64,000 nt of DNA from Orthonyx spaldingii (lineage: Eukaryota; Chordata; Aves; Passeriformes; Orthonychidae), in the NCBI GenBank assembly GCA_013397795.1, contig VZTJ01000298.1, forward strand, positions 709,625 through 773,624, written 5' to 3'. Positions 41,077-52,854 of this stretch are shown here, piece by piece; position 1 is the stretch's first letter; each line of letters starts with the position of its first letter. The notes below the pieces were generated by a model that was not told where the DNA came from, did not search any database, and worked only from the letters and a program-made list of their open reading frames with translations. A program made the translations under genes and the position numbers.

Positions 41077-42595
41077 ACATTCCATGCTTGTGCTATGCAT
41101 AGGAAAATGAGGAAAAACACAGGGCTTAAGTATCTCAAATTCATTTTGCCTGAATTGCATATATCCCACACCCAGAAGACTTACTAGCAAAGACAGTGAA
41201 ATGATAGATAATTAACATGCTTGCCATCAGAAATATCTCCATACAACTAAGATTCATGATGATTTTATTAAATACACAAGCATGGGCAAGGTAACATATC
41301 CTTCAAAACTAGTTTTGATAGGCTGAAGAGCTGTCCAGTGGATGTCACAAATTGCCTGAGCCTTTACAGTACTTTCGACAGAAAAGGATAATCATAATTT
41401 AAATACAATCAGAAGTTTACTGGGGAACTTGAAAGTGGAAACAGTATGTTACGGGTTTCACAGGAGAAATACTTTCCCTGAAGAGCCAACACTGTGTTAC
41501 ACTCTGTAGTCCTCTCTGGAAACTTGCTAAATCTTAGAAAAGGAAAAAAAAATCAGGTGAATAGAACTTCAGCAAACTTTCTGAAAGCTCTCATTCATGA
41601 TTTGTTCAAGGAATGAACTAAGGGTTGAGCTGAGCATTTAACCTCAAAGTAATGTGTCACATATTTCTGCACAGATAAAGAACTGTTAATACACATGACA
41701 ACACTGTGAAGAATTCCAAGATATACTAAGCATGGTAGAAAAAAATTTCAAGATTTATTAGTGATTTGGGGTACTTCAGTTTCTAGGAACTCTGCATACA
41801 TCAGCTAGAAATAAAACAGTTTTTACAAAAGTTGTGGCACAATTTCACAGCCACATGATTTTCCTTTAATGAACAATTTACATCAAAATAATATTTGTTA
41901 AATAATTCAGATGGCTACAAAGGTAAAGACGAATATCTGAAGTGTAAAGGATTCCTTTCACTTTCTCAGAAACATGACACTCCCATGTTCTGGCAATGGC
42001 TTCACAAGCTTAGCTGGCAATGACCACAAAATAGGGCAATAGAAATAATACCCATACCTGATACCTGGTGCTCAGACATCTCTCCAGAACACTTAGGGCA
42101 GTACTTGGGGATGTCAGAAACATTAGTTCAGAGAAATTCTGATGCTGAGTTGTCAAGACTGACAGAAGAGATCTATAACCACTAAACTACCTACAGTCCA
42201 TTGTGAAGGAGGCACTCCTTTCACCACAGAATGAGCTCATTAAAATGGTTTTAACCGATAGTGACTGAAAAGTGGGAGTGAGTGACCTCACCATCAGGCT
42301 ACAGAATTGTTCTCTGATCAAGGAAAATATTAAAGTAAGATTAAAAAAAACCCCACAAAGTTTCAAAATAGTTTTAAGATTATCTTTTGAACTAAAGAAC
42401 AAGTTTTTTACAATCTTTCACATAAGCAGCTAAATTGAAATTAAATGAAATATTCCAATACAGCTTGGTCAATATTTTTGATGCAAAACTTTTTAGATAG
42501 CTGCGTGAAATTTGAAGCTTGACTTTGCAAACATTTTCTAAAAACTAGTATATAATGCACTGTAAACATGAATTTTTAAATAATGTAGATGTACA
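41077..42595. other. Unassigned AT-rich DNA, no gene seen
   Basis: No recognisable gene, RNA or repeat. One minus-strand frame at 42187-42402 has no domain and no splice context. Confidence 0.55.
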
Positions 42596-42774
42596 TGGTG
42601 GGTTAACTTTGTCTGGATGGCAGGTGCTCACCAAAGCTTCTCTATCATTCCCCTACTGAGCTGGACAGGGGAGAGAAAATATAACAAATGGTTCTGTCAG
42701 ATATGGGGAAGCTTCTAGAAAATCCTCTTGGAAGCCACCTCTGTAGCACCCCACTACCAAAACCTTGTCACACA
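42596..42774 (-). mobile_element. Shortened solo LTR of an avian endogenous retrovirus
   Basis: Read on the minus strand, it begins TGTGTGACAAGGTTTTGGTAG, has GGTGGCTTCC...TCTAGAAGCTTCCCC near its start, and ends with CTCTCCCCTGTCCAGCTCAG, GATAGAGAAGCTTTGGTGAGC and GTTAACCCACCA. Both ends carry TG...CA. I recognise the beginning and end of a common avian LTR, but at about 180 bp the middle (promoter region) is missing, so it is an internally deleted solo LTR. The flanking five bases do not match, so no target-site duplication is seen. The family assignment (ERVK- or ERVL-like) is uncertain. Confidence 0.7.
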
Positions 42775-42784
42775 AACCTAACAG

Positions 42785-42888
42785 AATGTGGCACTTAGGA
42801 ACATGGTTTAGTGGTGGACTTCATAGTATTAGATGTCTGATCAGGCTCAATTATATCAAAGGTATTTTCCAACTTACATGATTCTATG
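42785..42888 (+). mobile_element. CR1 LINE, 3' tail fragment next to the LTR
   Basis: ATGTGGCACTTAGGAACATGG, GTGGTGGACTT, GTATTTTCCAACTTACATGA and TTCTATG follow the CR1 3' tail in order. Only the last about 100 bp remains. It starts about 10 bp after the LTR remnant, so the two elements may have been nested or joined by a deletion. Confidence 0.9.
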
Positions 42889-43455
42889 AAAAGCAAAACT
42901 TGCTTTTAAAAGACAATATAGTGCCCCATGGCAATACTGCATTAATGTGGTGGTTCACCAGAGAAAGCCCAAGTCTTTCTTTTTCCCGCAAAAAGATAAA
43001 AGACCTTCTATATGTTAAGGTTTCTTGGCTATGACAGCATGATGCTATATCAAAATGATTATCCTTTAAATTCAACTGTAATGTCCTTATGCACTGTTGA
43101 AAAATTAATATTATATGACAGTCATGAACCTCAACAGAGAATGTGGTTGACATTTTCTTTCAGCAGCATACTCTGAAAAATTACAGAAACTGAGCTTGAA
43201 GGACCAGCCACTGAGGCTGAAATGCCTTGGAGGGAGAGAAGAAAAGCACTCATGGTAGAATTGCCAGAGGAATATATGGCTTTAGATTGCCCAAGATCAA
43301 GGACATGATCAAATACCTAATTACTACCTACACACAAATAAAATTTTAAAAAAAATCCTGTTAAACAGTTTCTGTCTCATTGGTTTAGCATTTATTAGAA
43401 ATTGTGACTGTTCTCTTCACAAAAATATGTACTAGGAATTAACACAGATTATTTT
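42889..43455. other. Unassigned DNA downstream of the exon relic
   Basis: This would be the 3' flank of the minus-strand relic at 43456-43852. A minus-strand open frame at 42884-43153 has no recognisable motif. No convincing gene. Confidence 0.5.
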
Positions 43456-43852
43456 CTAATTATCCCCTTCTCTGGAGTATTTCATGAACCTTTTCATGTC
43501 TATGTCAAGAGTATCTTTGCATACTTGAGGAAGTGCTTGTTCTACGAATTTAAGTTGCTGTGGTGTGTAGCTGCAGGGCTGGTTACGATATTCTTCCTCT
43601 AATCTCTCAGAGATGTTTTTTCTAATCTTAGAAAATTCATGCTCTTCACCAATCCTCAAAACTACAGTGTCAGCCTTTGGGAGATAATCAAATTCCTTTA
43701 CTTTGAGACCTTGGCTTCCAGTAGACTGCAGTGTCCTTTCACAATGGAATGAAATGGAAATGCATTTACAGTTTTTCTTAAAGCATCCATGGGCAGCATT
43801 GGCACAGAAACAGAACAACCTTCAGCTACTTCTGTACCATTTAAAAATGATA
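43456..43852 (-). pseudogene. Decayed terminal-exon-like segment, unknown gene (copy A)
   Basis: On the minus strand a splice-acceptor-like site (ATTATTTTTTCAG, at about 43853-43865) opens a frame of about 50 codons including VPMLPMDALRKTVNAFPFH. Near 43,700-43,740 the coding sense appears to pass to another frame, which reads YLPKADTVVLRIGEEHEF and ends VCKDTLDIDMKRFMKYSREG then DN and a TAG stop at 43456-43458. The amino-acid make-up, with charged, helix-like segments, is protein-like and unlike the surrounding frames. Its last 22 codons have a gapless paralogue at about 44339-44407. I do not recognise the family. The frame break and isolation argue for a pseudogene. A live exon with a sequencing indel is possible but less likely. 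Confidence 0.5.
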
Positions 43853-43974
43853 CTGAAAAAATAATAGTAGATCTATAGAAAACTATATGTTTTTATTAAT
43901 GAAACTTTTAGATGAGCCTACTCTAGCTAATAATTGTAACAGGGCCTAATACTACTCTTTCTTTAAGTCTGTCA

Positions 43975-44262
43975 TTACATTTTCTTCCTGCCATCCTTTT
44001 TGGAACTGCTCTTTAATCCAATATAACCCTCATTTTGCCATTTGACAGCTTCTGCAGAACGTTGAATACAACAGAAGAGGAAAGCTCCTTTCTGCACATT
44101 TGGTACAAGGTCACTGTTCTTCTCTGGCCTGTAATGCTTAGAATTGTGTGCTTTGTAAGCACTTCTCTCCATACCAGCCCATGAAATCTCTCAGTGTCTA
44201 CTCTAGTGGATAAGACAGTCTGAATCAAACCATTTGCAGCTAACACCAAACCAAAAGATATA
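43975..44262 (-). pseudogene. Possible upstream exon relic, unknown product
   Basis: Between copies A and B the minus strand has two overlapping open frames. One, from about 44249 to 44013, is uninterrupted for 78 codons. The other (44172-43975) extends upstream with two stops that could be TAG from CAG and TGA from CGA. A pyrimidine-rich GGTTTGGTGTTAG could be an acceptor near 44240, and AAAAT/GTAATG a weak donor near 43975. Neither frame is recognised, and it is unclear which, if either, was coding. The link to the neighbouring relic is by position and strand only. Confidence 0.25.
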
Positions 44263-44338
44263 ATTTAGCATTTTACTAAGGTACCAAAATAAAAAATATA
44301 GGAAGTTTAGACCTGTTATATAAACCATTATCCCTACT

Positions 44339-44412
44339 TAATAATTTCCTAATTATTCCTTCCTTGTGAATACTTAATGCACCTCCTCCGTTTTATGTCA
44401 TGAGTGTCCTTG
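44339..44412 (-). pseudogene. Second diverged copy of the terminal exon end (copy B)
   Basis: The minus strand reads VCKDTHDIKRRRCIKYSQGR, then NN and TAG. It aligns with the end of copy A over 22 codons plus the stop without a gap, with 12 of 22 residues identical and about 73% nucleotide identity over roughly 77 bp that include a little 3' flank. Five codons differ only by a silent third base. Upstream of this the similarity fades quickly. This is best read as the relic of a tandemly duplicated gene. Confidence 0.6.
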
Positions 44413-44450
44413 CATACATGAGCAAGTTAAGCCTGCATTCATTCTACCTT

Positions 44451-46696
44451 GAGCAGACATTTACTTACATAATTGCAAACAACTTTTTTTTTGTGACTCC
44501 AACATGTACTACTTCTTTAGTATAACACTTTTTTCCAAACATTTATACAACAGTCGATATTCAGGTAAGGCCACTCAAACATGATGTTCTCGATAAGCTC
44601 TATTTTAGTCTTACAACAACTTTATATGTCAAAAATATGCAGCTTCTGCTAGGACTTGTATAGGCATGCAGGGCAAGTCACCATTTTGCCTTTTCTGGGA
44701 CACCACACCAGGCGCTGTCTTTGGAAAGCATTTTTGCTTGTTTAGTGGTGAATACACTTTTGTGGGTAAAAGGCTCTTTTGTACACTCTTTTATTAATAT
44801 TGTTATGATTATTGTGACTTTTCAGTAAACTGTGATTCTGTTTTATAATCTCTCCCAGTGTTTCCTTCACTATTGGAAGGGGACAAGGGAAAAGGGCAGC
44901 ATGAGTGGGTTTAATTTTCCCTGCTGGGTTTTAAGCCAGCACAAATACTTTCTTCAAAAACAAGACTCAGAGCTATTCATACTGAGACAGGAACAAACAA
45001 CTACAGCTTTAAATCAACTAAAACTATCTTACAATGTTAACTACAGCAGTTATTTCTACTGAAATATGCTTTTGAATAATGATAGCTGAATATAGGACTA
45101 AATCATCTGTGCCACATAAGTAATTTAGGGATCTAAGTCCCTACGAAATTAGAAAAAACGTCTTCAAGTATATCATGTTTAATGACCAGATTACCTCAGA
45201 AACTGGCCAGAAACCTGGACATTTTAAAAGTATTTTAAAAATTAGACCAGTGGAAGAGATGAGCTATACGTAGAAGAAGTTTCCTATTAAAAGAATATCA
45301 GCATTTTTTTCTATTCAAAAGAGGGTGTTGTCTCTGAGTGCTCCTTATCTATTGCAGGATACAGATGTCGCTTCAGTTATGCTGGAGGTACCCTAAGAAA
45401 GCAATGGCTTGAGAGTTACAAATGCAAGACTCTGTTTCCAAATGGAAATGGATCTTATAGAAGTCAAAGAGCCTGTCTCTATACCCAAGACAAAGGATTA
45501 TCCACTACTGTAGACGCTACTCTGACATCCTAGAGCTGGGTGTTAACTTTCTGCTGCGGTACAGAATACTTGTTAACTTTCAGCAAGATACTTTATGGCC
45601 AATTAAGACATCAGTATCTAAAAAACCAAAATGAGAGGATGATATAATTAGAAAATTGTGTGCTTTCCGAAAGTGTATTGCATTATTATTATTATTGTCA
45701 TCATTATCTGGGTCTCTAGACATCTTAAAAGCTGTGACGCAGGCTCTCTTTGCTTCCACTTAATAAAACCCTAATTCATAGAGATATTGCAAGGACATTG
45801 ACATTTATAAAGGATTAGGGTATTCATCTCCCTTCCCTTCCCAGGTATCCAAGGTACAACTTCTAAAATACTATGAGGAAAGATTATCTTTCCAAAAAAA
45901 CTGTGCTGAAAGTTTAACTGCATCTTCTAACACAATTATTAAGACCTTTCAGAGCAAGCAAGCAAGACTGAATGAAAGAAAATGGCTCCTCATACAAGAC
46001 CCAGTTAAGCTGTTGAAATTCTTGGCCTAGAAATGTTGCGGATGATTAAGGATTTCATAGATTCAAAGCAGGACTGAAAAGACCAACGGGAATAAGAAAA
46101 AAAATCCTCTGAAAGGTGCTACACACCCAGAAAATAACTCTGGCTCTGACAGTTCCTGAGCTGCAAAATGTCAGAGGATGAAAGGCTATATGCACTTGCT
46201 ATGTTTTCCTATTCATTTGTTTTCATTCAGTCAAACAACACTTCATTTCCATGTACAGTAGCAACTTCTATACACCTGCACAGAAACATTAACAAAATAA
46301 CATAAATTAAGAATCTTTTCTGCTCAGGCCAATTCAACTTCTGTTTTAAAGTTCTACTTCAGTGTGCCAAATAAAAATATTTATGGACTCTTTTTATTAT
46401 TTGGACAAACCCAAGTGCTGCCACATCCATTTCTTGGCATGGCCGCAATAAACACACTAAAATTAGGATACGAGATAAAATTAAGCACTTTGGCAATTGA
46501 AGCTGGATTATTTCAGCACTGAATTCTTTGCCAGCAATGGACACAGTGGGAAAAACAGTGTGAAATGCTTGCAATTGAGTTCACAAAAGTACAAGCAGCT
46601 GTCCACATGCAGAGCATCTTCTGTTTTGTCTCAATATACAAGAAGTAGAGTACCTTCACTGTGGCAGCACACAAACAAGCAAAATAACTGCGAAAA
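44451..46696. other. Unassigned DNA, no gene seen
   Basis: I looked for a further copy of the exon relic here and found none. Short ATT repeats occur near 45685-45697. Frames are short and without domains. Confidence 0.5.
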
Positions 46697-46741
46697 AGAG
46701 GAATACTGGGGGTGGGGGGGAGGGGGAGGAAGAGGAATACT
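46697..46741 (+). repeat. G-rich tract between two 11-bp direct repeats
   Basis: AGAGGAATACT occurs at 46697-46707 and 46731-46741. Between them lies a pure purine/T tract with runs of five, seven and five G (46708-46726). The seven-G run can supply two triplets, so the plus strand fits a G-quadruplex pattern with very short loops. It is an isolated purine-rich patch in AT-rich DNA. Confidence 0.75.
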
Positions 46742-49700
46742 AGGAAAATAATGCAGAATCATATCTACCTGTATCATTACAAAACGCTTTGTACAACCAT
46801 TTGTCAAAGCCATGAAAGACAAAACTGAAAAAAACCCCATTGAAATCAAGGAAAGGATACTAAACCATGATTTAGATTATTCATTTTGATAGCTTTAGTT
46901 TGAATTTAATGTTTCAGATACACATACATTAGCATAAAAGTAACAGGTTTTCAGCTTGAAAATGTCATATAGAATTATTTTAATCCTTTTGGAGAGGCTT
47001 CCCCATGAAACTACTACTCATATTTTGCTAATTCTCCATGAATGCTACTTGTATATTTAAACTCAAGGGGCATGAACCAGTACTGTTGTATGTGTGCTGT
47101 GACTAGTGGAAATAGTCACGTTAGTAAAATAGCAAAATATAACTGGGAAAGATTTTGCTGTACTGAAAAATGCATACTTATAATAGAGGAACACAATGGG
47201 AGGCTAAACAGAGAGGCCTCTAATTCTCAGTAAGATATGGGCAAGTGTGAATAAAAGTAATACCAAAGTACACAACGACCATATACAAACCAGATATAAT
47301 TTATATCTGGTTTAGTAGGAGTATTCTCAAGAGTTAAGATTCAGATGTATGAGATACAAATGTGTAGGAGAACCCAGAATTTCTGAGGTCTTAACTCATA
47401 TGGGTACTTTCCCAAAGCCCAATCAATCTCATGGAGAAAAAATTGTTTCAGAAACACTTTTTAATCCTTGCTAAGTCACCATTTTTTCTAAGTTATTTAA
47501 GCAAAATTTTCTTGTATTCTGCCTTTCAGACAAATTTTCTTTGCAAAGAACACTATCTCAAGTAAGTTTAATCCATCTCCAGTGTGTTACAATTCTTCTT
47601 CCAACACTTTGACTGCAAAATTCTCATAGAAGACTGCATTTCAACTTTCAGTGCCAGATTGTCCTTGCTATACCTGAAGTGAAGCTGAAACCAATCCTCC
47701 ATTTATTTCCTATGGGAAGACAAGAAGGGCAGAGAGAACTGGGAAATGAGACCTTGAGGTAAGAGCATGAGTTTCAGGTTAGGGAGTAAGAAAGTATCAC
47801 ATCCTAATCTTGAACCACTGGACAATGAAAATCAAATTGGATCCATGGGGTCTGGACCAGGACAGTCTCTGCATGTAACAAATCTGACAGAAGACTTTGA
47901 GTCCACCCTCTGCTGCTGGACTAAGGCCTCTATGATAAACCACAGCCCTGAGAGGGGCTGAAAGGCTGAAACTGAATCTCATTACACTGTTCAGGGGTAA
48001 TGCATTAAAGGACTTTCAACCAGACCATTCCTATCCTTTTGCTTCTGCAGTATATAAAAAATTTCTCAAGAAACCACAAGCTCTAACTGCTTCCAAAGAA
48101 TGATGGTAGGTGAAAGAAAGTCAAAGCTAATAGTGACTGTACAAGCAATTATTTCCACATTTCTCATCTGTAGGCTCCATTAACATCAGACAGCTTTTGT
48201 ATTTTTGTCTAGTCACTTTTTATTTTGTATATCTTTTAAGAGAAATCAGCAATTTAATGCTATTAGTGATGACCCTCCTAAGCATGTCACCTAGCATGAT
48301 GCCAATTTAGAGACTCAATTGCTTGGAGGACAAGTTGAAAAGAAATAAGTGTTCAGAAGCTGTGGGAAACATCGTATGCTACCCTGACCATGCTGCTTTT
48401 CAGTTTGATGCTGATTTGAGGCTCAGGGGAACTCTTGAAGGCTGTGTTAAACACTGTGCTGAATTAAGCAGTCACCAGAAAGTGGCACAGAAAGTGACTC
48501 ACCTCCTGAACAGCTTCAGAACATGTCTGTCTGTTCTTTTCAACAGTTCAGTCATATAGCACGTAAGCTTTGAAATAAAATTTGAACCATAAAGCTATGC
48601 AGCAGTGTAACAGAGCCCAGCACAGGCCAGGGCAAGATGACCCAGGCAGGCACCCAGGCAAAGTACACTTTTATAGGATTTCATCTGCATGGAGTAAATC
48701 AGAAGATATTGCAGCTCCAGTTAAATTCAGTTCCTTTTCACTAGATTTTGAAATCTCTGCTAAAACTTCAACAAAATTTTACTTCCATTTAAGTTATAAG
48801 TACACTGCAGGTGAAAATAAGGCCTACAACATTAATCACACAAATTTGGGAGCACTTCAGAGTGCCTGCCCTGGCCAAGCAAACAAACAGCAGGGCAGGG
48901 ACTTCAAATTATTCAAAGAATCTGCGCAGGGTTTTTGCTGCATCTTAGCAATAGGTTGAATTTGCTGATTGTATGTATTCCAGAAATCAAAAGGGTGCTC
49001 TCAAAGATCTGTCTCAAATATTACTTTCGTCCTTTTCATGGGATTCAAACCTACTATACCACAGATAACTGCTGCCAATCAATATTACTGAAAAGCAATT
49101 ATTCAATGATATTAAAGGCCAAAATTTGCATAACAGCTACTTAGACTACAGATCCAGCTGGATCAAGGTACTTTTCAATTAAAAATATATACACATACAA
49201 CAAAATATGGTGATGCAAACTCCAAGGAACTGACAGTCTAAATGACTGACCTAAAAGACAGGTAAACATGGGACAAACAGCAGGAAAAAATTATGAGATA
49301 TCTTACAGGTTCAAGATAATATGAGAGGCCCCACAGTTATGTGACTGTACATGGATACAAGAAATACAAGATTTGTTTATGATGTCAGGAAGAGATGTTT
49401 TGCTCTTGCTCACCAAACAAGTATTAGATTCAACCTCTGTGAGTCAAAGGCAAAGCATTTGCACATGGTCTTGGACAGCATATTCCTAGGTTAATTCACA
49501 GAAGGAACGAGGCACACATGAGCCTGGGGGGACAGAACATAACATTAACCTTACTGATTTGCTCTAAACCTGTTCAAGCAGCTGTTTATGACCAAGTCTC
49601 CAACACACACACATAAAGACAAAGTTTGAAGCAGAATTTGATGACACATAAATTTGCCTTTCAGTACCAGAATTTGTTACCTATTAACCAGTTTGATGCA

Positions 49701-52245
49701 TTTATTTATTTGTTGTGAACAGACTGTGCCCAAAGATATTTGAAAATTACTTTAACCATCACTGTGGTTTTTCTTTTCAGGCCATACACTATTTAAAAAC
49801 ACATCTTATTCATGCTTCTGTCCTTGAAGACCTTGAGAGCCATTCCCTTCTCTGATACGTGTTTGTGTGCTAACAAGAAATGTAATTATGGAACACCCTA
49901 ACTGTTTGATGTATGCTGTCAGTGGCTGCTTAGGGACTTTTTATGTATTACTGACAGACTCATCAATACTTTTGCCATACATCGTCTAAACTTGAATACT
50001 GAAAATGTTTATGTTATTTTGATAATTTTGACAAGCCTGTAAATGAAAAGTTTTCTTCATAGAAAAAATCCAGAGTTTTCCCTTCCAAGTTTCTGAAGAC
50101 ACTGATAACTTCCACTACAATCATCTTAAAATCTAAGTGCTGCCAGCATGCTGACTGTTTTCCATTAGGCATTGGTATCTCAGCTATGGTATAAATAGCA
50201 GGATAACAGCTATTATCTTCATGTTATAAGGAAGCTTCCTCTGAACGGGAAACAAAAGCAATTCTGTGCAAACTGATAGTCTGGGGATCTCTGTGATACT
50301 GATCTCTCACGACTATACCACGGCTAGTATTAGCATACACAGAACCAATATGTGTTCCTGCTTTAAGATTATATTCTTAAATGCTGTTATAGCTGTTCAG
50401 ATGCAGTTTGTGTTCTTGCAGTCTTTCATCCTCTGAAACTGTAGAAAGGGAGAAGAGCTATAAAACCGGCTTGAGAGTTGTCTGAAACCTCTCAGGCAGA
50501 TGAATCTGCTGAGAAAGATCACTCACACCCAGAGAGGAAACTGCCTGGCCTGCTGGACTAGCTCCTGCCTATTTTGGCTTCTGTTGCTACTATCACAATA
50601 AAGGGTAAGGGGGACATGGAATCCCATCACTGCAGGCCTGAGGATCCCAAAAACTGGAAAGAGGGCTTTCTCCTGGACACTCATGCCCTGCACAGAGATG
50701 CCATTTTCCCCACAGACATTACCACATTTCCTGGGTAGAATGTGACTTGTGCGCAATCAGAGGCAGTGCAGTTAATCATGGTATGGAAAGGAGCCAATAC
50801 CTTTTGAGAGAGGTCAGAGGCTGAGCAAGGAAGAAAAAAGATGTATGTCTGGACAGTAAAAGGGAAATGCAAAAGTTCTGGAGCTAAAGGAGCCTGCAGC
50901 AAGCATCTGAATTCTCAGGTGACTGTGACAAAGTGTCATTTTTCAAGTTTGCTCTGGTGTTATCACCTGTTCTTTTATTTCTGTTTGCGTCGTTCAGTTT
51001 TCTGATTTCTAATACTTACTGTTATAGAAATGCTACAGTGACTTAATCCTTTAATGAAATAAGTTTTGACTGGTATACAAATATAAAATGACACAGTTTG
51101 ACTTTAGAGCTAGACACATCACTCCTTTAAAAAAATATTATCATTCCCCACTCTCACATTAAGAGATATTTGGTTAAAGTCCAGTGATATTAGTGGGTTT
51201 TAGCAGCCATTTTCTTTTTCCTGGAATACCAGGGGGTGAAATTATCCTCTGGCAAAATTTCAACAAAGTCAGGCAGATGATTCCAACCGGGAATTAAGCC
51301 ATGGGCACCACAGGGCAAATTCTTTCCATCACTGAGCCACAAAACATTGCAGATAGTTAACACTGCTTCCCAAAAGTTCTATGCAAATAATTCAGGACCT
51401 AATGTAACCCAAAAACTATACTAAAATAATCAGTTCTACAGTGTTTAATCAGCTGAGAAATGAGCAGCTCATTTTCTTGGACTGATAAGATGCTTTGTGA
51501 TTTCCTGTGTGTTCCTGCATGTATCATTTGTTAGCAAACATTGTGTGTTCTCTTTTAGTAACAGGGAATAATTACTGAACATTATCTGAAGCAAAAAAAG
51601 AAGAATTATCCCCTTCAGAGAATACATATGAAATACAACAAAAGACATGAAGAGAGAAGTTGTGTTTGAAAACATCATTTCAAACATGCTAAACTTATTC
51701 TTGAGGTCTCCAAGCGGAAAAAAAAACCCAACCAAAACAACAAATAAAAAGAACACATCATAAAACCCCAACCATCAAACTAAACAAAAAACTCATAAAC
51801 AACAACCAGAAAGTCAAAGCATGTTTAATAGCATGGTCAACCACGATTGCTCTATATTGGACTCACAAAGTGATTTACTCATAATTTATAAAGAAAGGAT
51901 ATGCAAGTCACCTGTTCTCTGAAATGTGAGCAGCCCTGAGAGAAAACTCACAGCTCTGCCAAAAATATAAACAGCCTTTGAAAGCTGCTTGTTAAGAAAG
52001 GGGTAAAAGGACATTTGCAAATAAATCTTCATAGACAGACTTCTTCAGACAGCCACGTATAACTACAGCAACATATTTATAGAAGGTTGCTTCATGGTCA
52101 CAGAAATACTAAGTATACTAACCACTGGCAAAGCATTGCCCTGACACTTAAGCCAAATGAACTCTGACAAAGACGGAAGTATTCAGGCATACACTTCTGC
52201 AGAAGACTACCAGTTTGATTAGTGTGTCAGAATTAAAATAAACTT
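46742..52245. other. Unassigned DNA, no gene seen
   Basis: No gene can be supported. A perfect 27-bp palindrome at 47287-47313 is listed separately. The plus-strand frames at 48323-48559 and 48582-48959 are open but carry no recognised domain. An A/C-rich patch lies near 51719-51790. Confidence 0.55.
47287..47313. repeat. Perfect 27-bp palindrome
   Basis: AAACCAGATATAA (47287-47299) is followed by one T and then its exact reverse complement (47301-47313). A 13-bp perfect stem with a single central base is unusual for unselected sequence. It has the form of a dyad binding site or of fused terminal inverted repeats, but nothing next to it identifies an element. Confidence 0.92.
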
Positions 52246-52688
52246 AAAAGGGGAATATGAAAGACTTTTTTTCTCCCTGTTTCTCCCATATCTCTCTCTA
52301 CTCCACAACTACTTCTGTCAGAGATACCACTGAAGACTTTGTCTCTCAGAAAGATGAAACAAAAGAAAGAAACATTAAAACATTCCTAGAGAAAAGGCAA
52401 GGCAGGAGTCAGGGGAATAGGGCAAGTCTTAGAAGACAGGTTTGTAACTCAGTAGTCTACCATGGACCTCTAGTGAGTTCCTCACAATAAGCCAGATGAC
52501 CATATTCAAAAGGATATTTAAGTGCCTATATCCCTGTGAAATCGATGGGATTTGAATAGCGGGATCCCTTTGAGGAGCTATGTTGAAGATATACCTGGTG
52601 TAGGCAGCTGAGCTCACGAGCTGCAGATTGAGATATAGTTTGAAAGATTGAGCTCTGGGTGGGAGCCTGAGACAGGAGGCCATGAACC

Positions 52689-52854
52689 GCCAACCCTTTG
52701 GAATAACAAAGGGAATGAAGATGCATGATGCCAGCCAGGTGAATGGACACTGAGAGATACAGCAGGAGCCAGAAATTGTCGACCTTTTGTAGAACAAAAG
52801 ATGAATGACCAGTGACACTAGCGAGGTGGATGGACGCAGAGGGGGACAGGAGCT
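52689..52854. repeat. Imperfect tandem repeat inside the GC-richer block, period about 89 bp
   Basis: The unit beginning GCCAACCCTTTGGAATAACA (52689) recurs as GTCGACCTTTTGTAGAACAA (52778). Both continue with a GATGAATGA- or GAATGAAGAT-like part, GAGGTGGATGGACGC or CAGGTGAATGGACAC, and AGCAGGAGCC or GACAGGAGCT. Two diverged units are visible. Minus-strand translation shows the same pattern as repeated SIHLA segments. Confidence 0.7.

Noticed and set aside
46052..46100. TTTCATAGATTC as a minus-strand CR1 tail
   Set aside because: Only about a dozen bases fit, and the following sequence does not continue as CR1.
48323..48959. Two adjacent plus-strand frames (78 and 125 codons)
   Set aside because: No recognised motif, no convincing splice sites, and no similarity between them.
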